A DNA stretch of 16,207 bases from an uncultured Sulfitobacter sp. Lineage in GTDB: Bacteria > Pseudomonadota > Alphaproteobacteria > Rhodobacterales > Rhodobacteraceae. How positions within the stretch are numbered: the first letter of the stretch is position 1; each line of letters begins with the position of its first letter. Shown piece by piece: positions 7,618 through 14,473 of this stretch. The stretch covers positions 1 to 16,207 of the forward strand of contig CALAIJ010000096.1 of NCBI GenBank assembly GCA_937923365.1, read 5' to 3'. The position numbers were made by a program, and so were the translations under genes. The notes beneath the pieces are model-generated. The model was given only the letters and a program-made list of their open reading frames with translations, was not told the DNA's origin and made no database searches.

Positions 7618-7765
7618 AACCTCCGGGAATATTCTGGCCAGAAAAAGGAGAGGGCGACGCGCCATCTCTCATGGGCCCCAAGATGTTATAGGCATTGACC
7701 CTTGCTTTGACGCGCATGATGGCCTCTAACACGAAAGCGATGTAGGGCTGCAAACAGGTGCCTTG

Positions 7766-9142
7766 ATGAAAGTGATCATTTGCGGGGCGGGGCAGGTTGG
7801 TTGGCAAATCGCCCGCCATCTGAGCGGTGAGCGCAACGATGTGACTGTGGTCGACAGCAACAGTGACCTTGTGCGGCGCGCCACAGAGACATTGGATGTT
7901 CAAGGGGTTGCAGGTTTTGCCAGCTATCCTGACGTGCTGGACCGTGCAGGCGCGCGCGATGCCGAGATGATTATTGCGGCCACCCATTCCGATGAGGTCA
8001 ACATGGTCACCTGTCAGGTGGCCCATTCCGTTTTCGGCATCAACCGCAAGATCGCGCGTCTGAGGTCGCAAAGCTATCTGGATGCCATCTATTCCGATCT
8101 GTACCGGCGCGATCACATGCCCATCGATGTTGTCATCAGCCCTGAAAAGGAAGTGGCCGCCGCCGCTTTGCAACGTCTGTCTGCGCCCGCAACCTTTGAC
8201 ACCGAAGTCTTTATGGACGGTGAGGCGCATTTGCTTGGCATCACCATCGAGGAAGAATGCCCCGTGGTGAACACGCCTTTGCGGCAGTTGACGGATCTCT
8301 TCAGCACGTTGCGTGCTGTTGTGGTTGGCGTGCGCCGTGACGGGACATTATTTGCGCCCGAGGCCAAGGACCAGTTGTTCGTCGGGGACAGTTGCTATGT
8401 CTTCACCCACCGCGATGACATTGCCCGTACGATGGAGATCTTCGGCAAGCGCAACAGTTCCCAAGAGCGCATCGTGATGGTCGGCGGCGGCAACGTCGGC
8501 CTGACCGTGGCCGAGGCGCTTGAGGGTGGCACACGGCGGGTGCGCACCAAGATCATCGAGAAAAACCGCAAATGTGCCGAACGCGCCGCTGAAGCGCTGG
8601 AGCGTACCATTGTTCTCAACGGGGACGGGCTGGACGCCGCCCTGCTGGCCGAGGCAGGGATCAGCCGTGCCGACGCCATGCTTGCGGTGACGGACGATGA
8701 CAAGACCAACATGCTGGCCTGCGTGCGCGCCAAGGCGGAAGGCTGTGACTACACCATTGCCCTTATCAATGATCCCACGTTGGTGCCGCTGATGACCCCG
8801 CTGGGTATCGACGCCTACATCAACCCCCGCGCCACCACGGTCAGCTCGATCCTGCGCCATATCCGGCACGGGCGTGTGCGATCGGTCTATTCCATTGGCG
8901 ACGCAGAGGCCGAAGTGATCGAGGCGGAAGTGCTCTCGACCTCTCCTATTGCGGGCAAGCTGGTCAGCGAGATTGATTTCCCCGAAGGTGTGCTGATCGG
9001 CATGTTGCGCAAAGGCGACAAGGTCGTGCGTCCTTTGGGAAAAATGCGCATCGACGAGGGCGATGTTATCGCTGTTTTTGCCCTGACCGAAGACGTCCAG
9101 CAAGTGGAGCAATTGCTGCAGGTGTCCATCGACTTTTTCTAA
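7766..9142 (+). CDS. trkA: Trk system K+ uptake regulatory protein TrkA
   Basis: A 458-residue cytosolic protein with two RCK units. Unit one has the Rossmann motif GAGQVG (7-12) with Asp30 ending the second strand, and a TrkA-C domain at about 142-226. Unit two has GGGNVG (240-245), with Glu265 in the matching acidic position, and a TrkA-C domain at about 372-456. TrkA binds NAD(H) and ATP-type nucleotides and gates the TrkH pore from the cytosol. The start is ATG at 7766, with AGG at 7756-7758 spaced seven bases away. An in-frame TTG at 7763 would leave only four bases, so it is less likely. trkH lies downstream but mtfA on the other strand separates them, and a hairpin follows the stop, so the two are probably separate transcripts. 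Confidence 0.95.
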   Translation: MKVIICGAGQVGWQIARHLSGERNDVTVVDSNSDLVRRATETLDVQGVAGFASYPDVLDRAGARDAEMIIAATHSDEVNMVTCQVAHSVFGINRKIARLRSQSYLDAIYSDLYRRDHMPIDVVISPEKEVAAAALQRLSAPATFDTEVFMDGEAHLLGITIEEECPVVNTPLRQLTDLFSTLRAVVVGVRRDGTLFAPEAKDQLFVGDSCYVFTHRDDIARTMEIFGKRNSSQERIVMVGGGNVGLTVAEALEGGTRRVRTKIIEKNRKCAERAAEALERTIVLNGDGLDAALLAEAGISRADAMLAVTDDDKTNMLACVRAKAEGCDYTIALINDPTLVPLMTPLGIDAYINPRATTVSSILRHIRHGRVRSVYSIGDAEAEVIEAEVLSTSPIAGKLVSEIDFPEGVLIGMLRKGDKVVRPLGKMRIDEGDVIAVFALTEDVQQVEQLLQVSIDFF

Positions 9143-9144
9143 AG

Positions 9145-9169
9145 GCTGCGGGCCTCAGGCCCAGCTTTT
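9145..9169 (+). terminator. Candidate trkA terminator within the convergent trkA/mtfA junction
   Basis: GGGCC (9150-9154), loop TCA and GGCCC (9158-9162) form the core stem. It is extended by GCT (9145-9147) pairing AGC (9163-9165) across a two-base bulge, and TTTT follows at 9166-9169. It starts two bases after the trkA stop and contains the mtfA stop on the minus strand. On that strand only CTTT follows, so a bidirectional role is weaker. Confidence 0.6.
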
Positions 9170-9967
9170 GGGATCAAGCCGCAGCAGGTCGGACAATTGC
9201 GCGTATAAATCCGGCTCGTCCCGCGCCAGCGCCAGTGGTTTTTCAAAGAAAACCTCAACCGCGACGGCAAAAAACTCCTCGTGGGCGGTGGCGCCATAGG
9301 CATCCAGCACGGTGCGCTCGCCCGCCTCTGTGCGCGCGACGTGCCGCTCGAAAGCGGCCAGAATGACGTGCTCCCAGGTGCCGTAGTCCTGCACATCGCT
9401 CAGCAGGGGCGCGCCATCGGTGTGCCCAGAGAGGCCATCGATCTGGTGGGCAAATTCGTGAAACGCCACGTTTTGCCCGTCTTGCGCATCCTGCGCGCCG
9501 CGCTGGGTGTGTTGCCAAGACAAGATCACAGGCCCGCGGGCCCAGCTTTCGCCCAAACGCACGACTTCCTCTTCGGTGACGACGTAACCGTCGTGCCGTT
9601 TGGTCACGGATTTGAATGCGCCCGGATAGATCATCACTGTGGTCAGGTGGTCATACCAAGCGTCCGCGTTCACCACCAAAAGGCAGGCTTGGGCCGCGAT
9701 GGAAAGCTCCATCTCTTCGGTGACGTCCAACCCGTCGCAGCCCTGAAAAGTGACTTGGCTTAGAAAGATGTTGATCTTGCCCTCAAGGGCCTGTCGCAGT
9801 CCGGGGGGCAGCTTGCGCACAAGGGGCACCTCGCGCAGCACAATCGCGCGCTGGCGGCGGGTCAGCGGCGTTGCCAGCAAGGCAATGCGTTGCTGTCGCT
9901 GCAGCCACGCACGGCGGGCAAAGAAAACGGCGATGGCCAGCAGGCCGAGTAGGATCATCAGGGTCAT
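9155..9967 (-). CDS. mtfA: Zinc-dependent peptidase of the MtfA family (M90)
   Basis: A 270-residue protein. Residues 2-17 form a hydrophobic N-terminal segment, probably a membrane anchor. The zinc motif is HEFAH, with His170, Glu171 and His174, followed by QIDGLSG. A second conserved block, AHEEFFAVAVEVFFEKP (228-244), should supply further metal-site or active-site residues. Length and motif order fit MtfA, the Mlc titration factor first studied in Escherichia coli, which has aminopeptidase activity and binds the glucose repressor Mlc. The Mlc link should not be assumed in an alphaproteobacterium. The stop is 13 bases from the convergent trkA stop. The start ATG at 9967 lies 20 bases from the annotated divergent trkH start and has no strong ribosome site. 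Confidence 0.88.
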   Translation of the reverse strand: MTLMILLGLLAIAVFFARRAWLQRQQRIALLATPLTRRQRAIVLREVPLVRKLPPGLRQALEGKINIFLSQVTFQGCDGLDVTEEMELSIAAQACLLVVNADAWYDHLTTVMIYPGAFKSVTKRHDGYVVTEEEVVRLGESWARGPVILSWQHTQRGAQDAQDGQNVAFHEFAHQIDGLSGHTDGAPLLSDVQDYGTWEHVILAAFERHVARTEAGERTVLDAYGATAHEEFFAVAVEVFFEKPLALARDEPDLYAQLSDLLRLDPKSWA

Positions 9968-9986
9968 GGACCCAATCTAGGCATCC

Positions 9987-11633
9987 ATGGCAGCCAATGC
10001 GAGGACATCCGCGCTTGCAAATCGCGCTTTTCTGACGGAAGTATCGTGGCACCCCCGGGGGCGCACCCGGATCGCAAGCACAAAAGGCCTGCCGTTGAGC
10101 CGCGAAAGCTATATCCGCCAGTCTTTGCTGCAATTGCCGCTGTTCTTGCTGCTGTTTGGCATCTTCTCGGCGTCGATGATCGTGCCGGCAGTTTACGGCG
10201 TCTCTGTGCGCGAACTGGATGCGGCACGGGCGTTCTTCTATGCCGGATTGCTGGGGGTGATCGCGTTTAGCATGATTGCTGTGGCCCACGCAGGACGCAG
10301 CCCGCGTCATGGTGCCCTAGGGCCCTTGATGTCGCTTTTCTCGGCATTTGTGTTTCTGCCGCTGATGCTGGCCATCCCTTTTGTCGAGGCCTTGCCCACC
10401 ACACGGTTTGTAAATGCGTACTTCGAGATGGTCAGTGCCATCACCACCACGGGGGCCACCGTCTTTGAAGACCCCGAACGGCTGGGGCGGACGCTGCATT
10501 TATGGCGCGCGCAAGTGGGCTGGATGGGCGGATTGCTGATGTGGATCGCGGCGTCGGCCATTTTGGCGCCGTTGCACCTTGGCGGGTTCGAGGTGACATC
10601 ACAGGCAGAGCCCGGGCGTCGCGATGCAGGGTCGGGTGACCAGCGCCGCGCCGCCAATCCAAGGGCGCGTCTGGTGCGGGTCACACGTGCGCTGTTGCCG
10701 ATTTATGTGGCCCTGACGCTTTTGCTGTGGCTGTTGCAGCTGTTTGGCGGGCAGGAGCCGCTTGTGGCGATTTGCCATGCGATGTCGATCATGGCGACCT
10801 CCGGTATCTCGTCCATTGGCGGGACGCAGGATGCAGGGCTTGGTGTCACGGGCGAGATGGTGATGCTGCTTTTCATGTTGTTTGCGCTGTCGCGGCTGAC
10901 GTTTTCCCAAGACACGGTCACGGCCACGCAAGGGGGGCTGCTGACGGACCCCGAATTTCGTATCGGCCTGATTGTCGTAATCATCGTGCCCTTGGCGATT
11001 TTCCTGCGGCACTGGGTCGGGGCCTATGACGTGGCCGCGTTCGAGAATTTCTCGCAAGCGGCCTCTGCCCTGTGGGGCGCTGTGTTTACGGTCATGTCGT
11101 TCCTGACCACCACCGGTTTCGTGTCAGAGCACTGGGCGGGCGCACAGGACTGGTCCGGCCTGACCACCCCCGGCATCATCCTGATGGGGCTGGCCCTGAT
11201 CGGAGGGGGCGTGGCGACCACAGCGGGGGGCGTCAAACTGTTGCGGGTCTTTGCCCTTTACCGCAACGGCGTGCGCGAGATGGAGCGTCTGGTGCATCCC
11301 AATTCGGTCAGCGGGGCAGGGACGGCCGGAAGGCGTCTGCAAAGCAACGGGGCGTTCATTGCGTGGATATTCTTCATGCTGTTCGCGGTGTCTTTGGCGG
11401 GTGTCACCTTGCTGCTGGCACTCAGCGGGGCGAGCTTTGAAGAAGCGCTGGTGCTTTCTGTAGCTGCGCTCTCGACCACGGGCCCGCTGATTGATCACGC
11501 CATGGAGGACCCCATTCGCCTGATCGAACTGAGTCTTGGCGCCAAGGCGGTTTTGTGTGGCGCGATGGTTCTGGGGCGGTTGGAAACCCTTGCCATCATC
11601 GCTTTGGTGACACCTGATTTGTGGCGCGCCTGA
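9987..11633 (+). CDS. trkH: Trk-type K+ uptake membrane protein TrkH
   Basis: A 548-residue, highly hydrophobic protein with the fourfold pore repeat of TrkH/KtrB channels. Filter loops are TTTGAT (Gly156), ATSGIS (Gly273), TTTGFV (Gly377) and STTGPL (Gly499). About eight or more membrane helices flank them, starting with LPLFLLLFG near residue 50. A polar loop at about 205-230 is unusually rich in Arg, Gly and Ala. It should form the dimeric K+ pore gated by TrkA. The ATG at 9987 (AGG at 9979-9981) gives the longest form, but residues 1-36 are not TrkH-like. A TTG at 10095, with AAAGG before it at 10083-10087, would give a 512-residue protein starting close to the first helix, and is a serious alternative. 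Product assignment is firm; the exact start is not. Confidence 0.92.
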   Translation: MAANARTSALANRAFLTEVSWHPRGRTRIASTKGLPLSRESYIRQSLLQLPLFLLLFGIFSASMIVPAVYGVSVRELDAARAFFYAGLLGVIAFSMIAVAHAGRSPRHGALGPLMSLFSAFVFLPLMLAIPFVEALPTTRFVNAYFEMVSAITTTGATVFEDPERLGRTLHLWRAQVGWMGGLLMWIAASAILAPLHLGGFEVTSQAEPGRRDAGSGDQRRAANPRARLVRVTRALLPIYVALTLLLWLLQLFGGQEPLVAICHAMSIMATSGISSIGGTQDAGLGVTGEMVMLLFMLFALSRLTFSQDTVTATQGGLLTDPEFRIGLIVVIIVPLAIFLRHWVGAYDVAAFENFSQAASALWGAVFTVMSFLTTTGFVSEHWAGAQDWSGLTTPGIILMGLALIGGGVATTAGGVKLLRVFALYRNGVREMERLVHPNSVSGAGTAGRRLQSNGAFIAWIFFMLFAVSLAGVTLLLALSGASFEEALVLSVAALSTTGPLIDHAMEDPIRLIELSLGAKAVLCGAMVLGRLETLAIIALVTPDLWRA

Positions 11634-11785
11634 TCGCAGGGTTGTGGCTTGGCTGACACGGGGACATGCCCTTTCAGGGGGGCACCCGACGTTTGGGGGT
11701 GGAAACTTGAGCTTGACCGTTTCATAGTCGCGCTTGGGGGGGTCCGATCCGCGGGCGCCAGCAAGAATAAAAGCGAGAAAAAACA
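11634..11785 (+). promoter_or_regulatory. trkH-hfq intergenic region
   Basis: A 152-base gap without an ORF of its own. It holds a modest hairpin, either TGCCC (11667-11671) with GGGCA (11680-11684) or CCCT with AGGG around a TTC loop, and no T-run after it. The hfq promoter should lie here. Candidate TTGAGC and TTGACC boxes occur around 11707-11718, but no well-spaced -10 can be named. Confidence 0.3.
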
Positions 11786-12025
11786 ATGGCGTCTGACAGA
11801 CAGAACCTTCAGGATGCGTTCCTGAATCACGTGCGCAAGACCAAAGTTCCGGTCACCATTTTTCTGATCAACGGTGTGAAGTTGCAGGGTGTCATCACCT
11901 GGTTTGACAATTTCTGCGTGTTGCTGCGTCGTGATGGGCAATCCCAGCTTGTGTACAAGCACGCCATTTCGACCATCATGCCCAGCCAGCCGATCAGCCT
12001 CTACGAGGGCGAAGACGCTTCTTGA
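11786..12025 (+). CDS. hfq: RNA chaperone Hfq
   Basis: A 79-residue protein with the full Hfq core. The Sm1 part begins [29 protein letters not shown] and Sm2 includes the YKHAIST signature (57-63, Tyr-Lys-His), which lines the proximal uridine-binding face. It lacks the long disordered C-tail of enterobacterial Hfq, as is usual in alphaproteobacteria, and ends in a short acidic EGEDAS. Hfq forms hexamers that pair small RNAs with mRNAs; in Rhodobacteraceae it affects photosynthesis, nitrogen and stress genes. The start ATG at 11786 is preceded only by a weak purine-rich stretch. Its TGA stop overlaps the hflX TTG start, so the two are probably coupled. Confidence 0.97.
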
Positions 12026-13320
12026 GCAAAACTCAGTTTCAGATCGATGAAACGGAAGGGCCCCGCACAACACGTGCTTGGGTCCTGCATCCTGACATCA
12101 GGTCCAACCCCGACCGCCGCGATCCCGATCCTGCCTTGGCCGAGGCGGTATCGCTTGCGCGCGCATTGCCTGCGTTGGACGTTGTCGGTGCGCAGGTTGT
12201 GCCCTTGCGCAGTGTCGATGCGGGCAAGCTTTTTGGCAAAGGCAAGATCGACGAAGTCAAAACCCTGCTGCACGATAACGAGGTCGAACTGGTCTTGGTC
12301 GATGGCCCTGTCAGCCCTGTACAGCAGCGCAATCTGGAGAAAGTCTGGGGCGTCAAGCTGCTGGACCGGACCGGCCTCATCCTCGAGATTTTCAGCGACC
12401 GTGCTGCTACCCGAGAAGGCGTGTTACAGGTCGAGATGGCCGCCCTCAACTATCAGCGCACCCGTCTTGTGCGGGCATGGACCCACCTTGAGCGGCAGCG
12501 CGGCGGCCTTGGCTTTGTCGGTGGTCCCGGAGAGACGCAGATCGAAGCAGACCGACGTGCGATTGACGAGCAACTCGTCCGGTTGCGCCGCCAGCTTGAG
12601 AAAGTCGTAAAGACCCGCGCCCTGCACCGCGCAGCCCGGGCCAAAGTCCCTTATCCGATTGTTGCTTTGGTTGGATACACCAACGCAGGCAAGTCCACGC
12701 TGTTCAATCGCCTGACAGGGGCGGATGTGATGGCCAAGGATATGCTCTTTGCCACGCTGGACCCCACGATGCGCGCGCTTGTGCTGCCTGACGGCCCAGA
12801 GATTATTCTCAGCGATACGGTCGGGTTTATCTCGGACCTGCCCACGGAACTGGTCGCCGCCTTTCGCGCCACGTTGGAAGAGGTGTTGGCGGCGGATATC
12901 ATCTGTCACGTGCGCGACATCAGCCATGAAGAGACGGATGCGCAGGCCGCTGACGTGCGCGAAATCCTGACCTCGCTTGGGGTCGGCAAGGATGTGCGGA
13001 CGTTCGAGGTCTGGAACAAGCTTGATCTGTTGCCCGAGGACGCCGCAGAGGCGTTGCGCCTGCGTGCGGAGCGGGACGAGGACGTTCTGGCCATCTCCGC
13101 CATCACCGGCGAGGGGCTGGAGGGGTTGCAGGAAACCATCGCGGTGGCCTTGCAAGGGGCCGTGCGGGAAGCAGAACTCATGCTGCCCTACGCAGAGGGC
13201 CGCAAGCGCGCGTGGCTGTTTGAGCAAGATGTCGTGGTCAGTGAAGATCAGACAGAGGACGGGTTCGCCCTGACGGTCCGGTGGTCTGCCAAACAGGAAG
13301 CGCAGTTTCAGCGCCTTTAA
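12022..13320 (+). CDS. hflX: Ribosome-associated GTPase HflX
   Basis: A 432-residue GTPase. The N-terminal HflX domain (about 20-165) is followed by a coiled linker and the glycine-rich segment [15 protein letters not shown] (161-175). G-domain motifs are G1 GYTNAGKST (218-226), G2 FATLDPT (243-249), G3 DTVGF (265-269), G4 NKLD (332-335) and G5-like SAITGEG (359-365). HflX binds the 50S subunit and in E. coli splits stalled ribosomes after heat stress. The start is TTG at 12022, overlapping the hfq TGA as TTGA. The reading frame continues straight into family sequence, so this start fits well, though the ribosome site is distant (GAGG near 12005). It is almost certainly co-transcribed with hfq. 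Confidence 0.95.
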
Positions 13321-13397
13321 TTGAAGTATTCGGCTGGCCTTTTATGGCGCGCGACACAGGTAAGAGGGCAGACACCGCTCAGGAAGGTTTTGCCCCC

Positions 13398-13799
13398 ATG
13401 ACACTTGTTATTTTGTACCTCGCCACGTTTGCGATTTTTCTCGGGCTCGATTTTCTGGGCCTTGGCTATATCGTGAAGCCGGTTTTTGACCGTCACATCG
13501 GGCATCTGCTTCTAGAGAATATTCGCCTGCTGCCTGCCTTTGCCTTCTATGCCTTCTACGTGGTTGTTCTGGTCTGGTTTGTCTCGGCGCCGGCATTGGC
13601 CGAGGATCGCAGCCTTTTTTGGGTGCTGGGCAACGCTGCATTGTTGGGGGCTGCGGCGTACGGCACCTACGAGTTTACATCGCTTGCGGTGATGAAGGAT
13701 TGGGCATGGTCGATGGTTGTGACCGACCTGATTTGGGGCACATGCCTGACGGCAGTCTCTGCGGCGGGTGGTGTTTGGGTCGTGCGGTTCTTTGCCTAG
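13398..13799 (+). CDS. DUF2177 family small membrane protein
   Basis: A 133-residue, mostly hydrophobic protein with about four membrane helices: 1-22, 43-64, 72-93 and 103-130. The first helix carries the DUF2177-like pattern LGLDFLGLG followed by a basic FDRHIGHLL loop. GTYEFTSLAVMKDW (88-101) is the second family landmark. The start ATG at 13398 follows GGAAGG (13382-13387). An in-frame ATG at 13344 would add 18 polar residues before the first helix and is less likely. The gene lies 77 bases after hflX with no clear terminator between, so read-through is possible. No biochemical function is known for the family. Confidence 0.85.
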   Translation: MTLVILYLATFAIFLGLDFLGLGYIVKPVFDRHIGHLLLENIRLLPAFAFYAFYVVVLVWFVSAPALAEDRSLFWVLGNAALLGAAAYGTYEFTSLAVMKDWAWSMVVTDLIWGTCLTAVSAAGGVWVVRFFA

Positions 13800-13909
13800 A
13801 GTTGGGTGGGTATCGCACTGATATTAATGAGATAAATAGTGTTGATATATCATATATGATATATCTTGCTTGATAGGTCAGCTTTCATTTGAGGTGGTTG
13901 ATAGCCCCA
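13800..13909. other. AT-rich spacer between convergent DUF2177 and rluE genes
   Basis: This 110-base non-coding stretch is clearly AT-richer than its surroundings, above all at about 13815-13870. It holds the 22-bp palindrome described separately. Neither gene end shows a classical hairpin plus T-run terminator here. Confidence 0.5.
13844..13865. repeat. 22-bp perfect AT-rich palindrome
   Basis: The 22 bases equal their own reverse complement. The region can also be read as two near-identical 10-mers in tandem, TGATATATCA (13843-13852) and TGATATATCT (13857-13866), separated by TATA; the first 10-mer is itself palindromic. The element sits downstream of both flanking genes, so it is not an ordinary promoter operator for either. 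A protein-binding site or a transcription-end structure are possible; neither is shown. Confidence 0.6.
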
Positions 13910-14473
13910 TCAAGCGCCGCCCTCGGAGGCCCATCGCCATGCGCCCGAAGGCAGGTCGTTCAGGGCCCAGTCCCCGATACGCCATCTGATCAGCCGCAAG
14001 GTTGGCAACCCTACATGGGCTGTCATACGCCGCACCTGACGGTTGCGGCCTTCCCGAATGGTGATTTCCAACCATGCATCCGGGACAGACTTGCGGAACC
14101 GGACAGGCGGGTCCCGCGGCCACAAGGGCTCTGGCGTATCGATTTGGGTCACGACGGCTGGCGCGGTTCTGCCGTCTTTCAAATCCACGCCCCTGCGCAA
14201 CGCGTCGAGGGCTGCGGCGTCGGGTGTGCCTTCGACCTGCACACGGTACGTCTTGGGGCGCTTGTACTTGGGATGCGCGATGCGGGCCTGCAACGCCCCA
14301 TTGTCGGTCAGTACCAACAACCCTTCGCTGTCCTTGTCCAAACGCCCTGCGGGGTAGAATTTTGGCTCATCAATGAAAGCGGACAATGTGGGGCGGCTGG
14401 TTCCTTCGGTGCCCTTGTCGGTGAACTGCGACAACACCCCGAAGGGTTTGTTAAACAGGATCACACGGTTCAT
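13910..14473 (-). CDS. rluE: 23S rRNA pseudouridine synthase RluE
   Basis: A 187-residue enzyme of the RsuA/RluB/E/F family without an N-terminal S4 domain, as in RluE. It starts [15 protein letters not shown]. The catalytic Asp46 is in [25 protein letters not shown] follows, and the C-terminal family signature [15 protein letters not shown] spans 141-155. Length and sequence closely follow E. coli RluE, which converts U2457 of 23S rRNA to pseudouridine. The start ATG at 14473 shares a base with the TAA of the upstream acylase gene (TAATG), so translation is probably coupled although the functions appear unrelated. No terminator is evident after it. Confidence 0.92.
   Translation of the reverse strand: MNRVILFNKPFGVLSQFTDKGTEGTSRPTLSAFIDEPKFYPAGRLDKDSEGLLVLTDNGALQARIAHPKYKRPKTYRVQVEGTPDAAALDALRRGVDLKDGRTAPAVVTQIDTPEPLWPRDPPVRFRKSVPDAWLEITIREGRNRQVRRMTAHVGLPTLRLIRWRIGDWALNDLPSGAWRWASEGGA

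Larger units (their letters stand above)
7473..7765. promoter_or_regulatory. Divergent intergenic region between the NTF2-like gene and trkA, rich in inverted repeats
   Basis: This 293-base spacer must hold the starts of two divergent transcripts. I see no coding region in it. From left to right it carries five perfect inverted repeats, listed separately where notable: 7515-7528, 7545-7561, 7575-7598, 7601-7617, and TTCTGGCCAGAA at 7632-7643. TTGACC at 7695-7700 could be a -35 box for trkA, but no matching -10 is clear, so no promoter is called. AGG at 7756-7758 is the trkA ribosome site. Confidence 0.5.

Noticed and set aside
7763..7765. TTG as the trkA start
   Set aside because: The ATG at 7766 has better spacing from the AGG ribosome site and gives the usual MKVIICGAGQ TrkA start.
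11700..11730. A heat-shock or housekeeping hfq promoter around the TTGAGC/TTGACC boxes
   Set aside because: No -10 element at acceptable spacing could be identified, so I do not call it.
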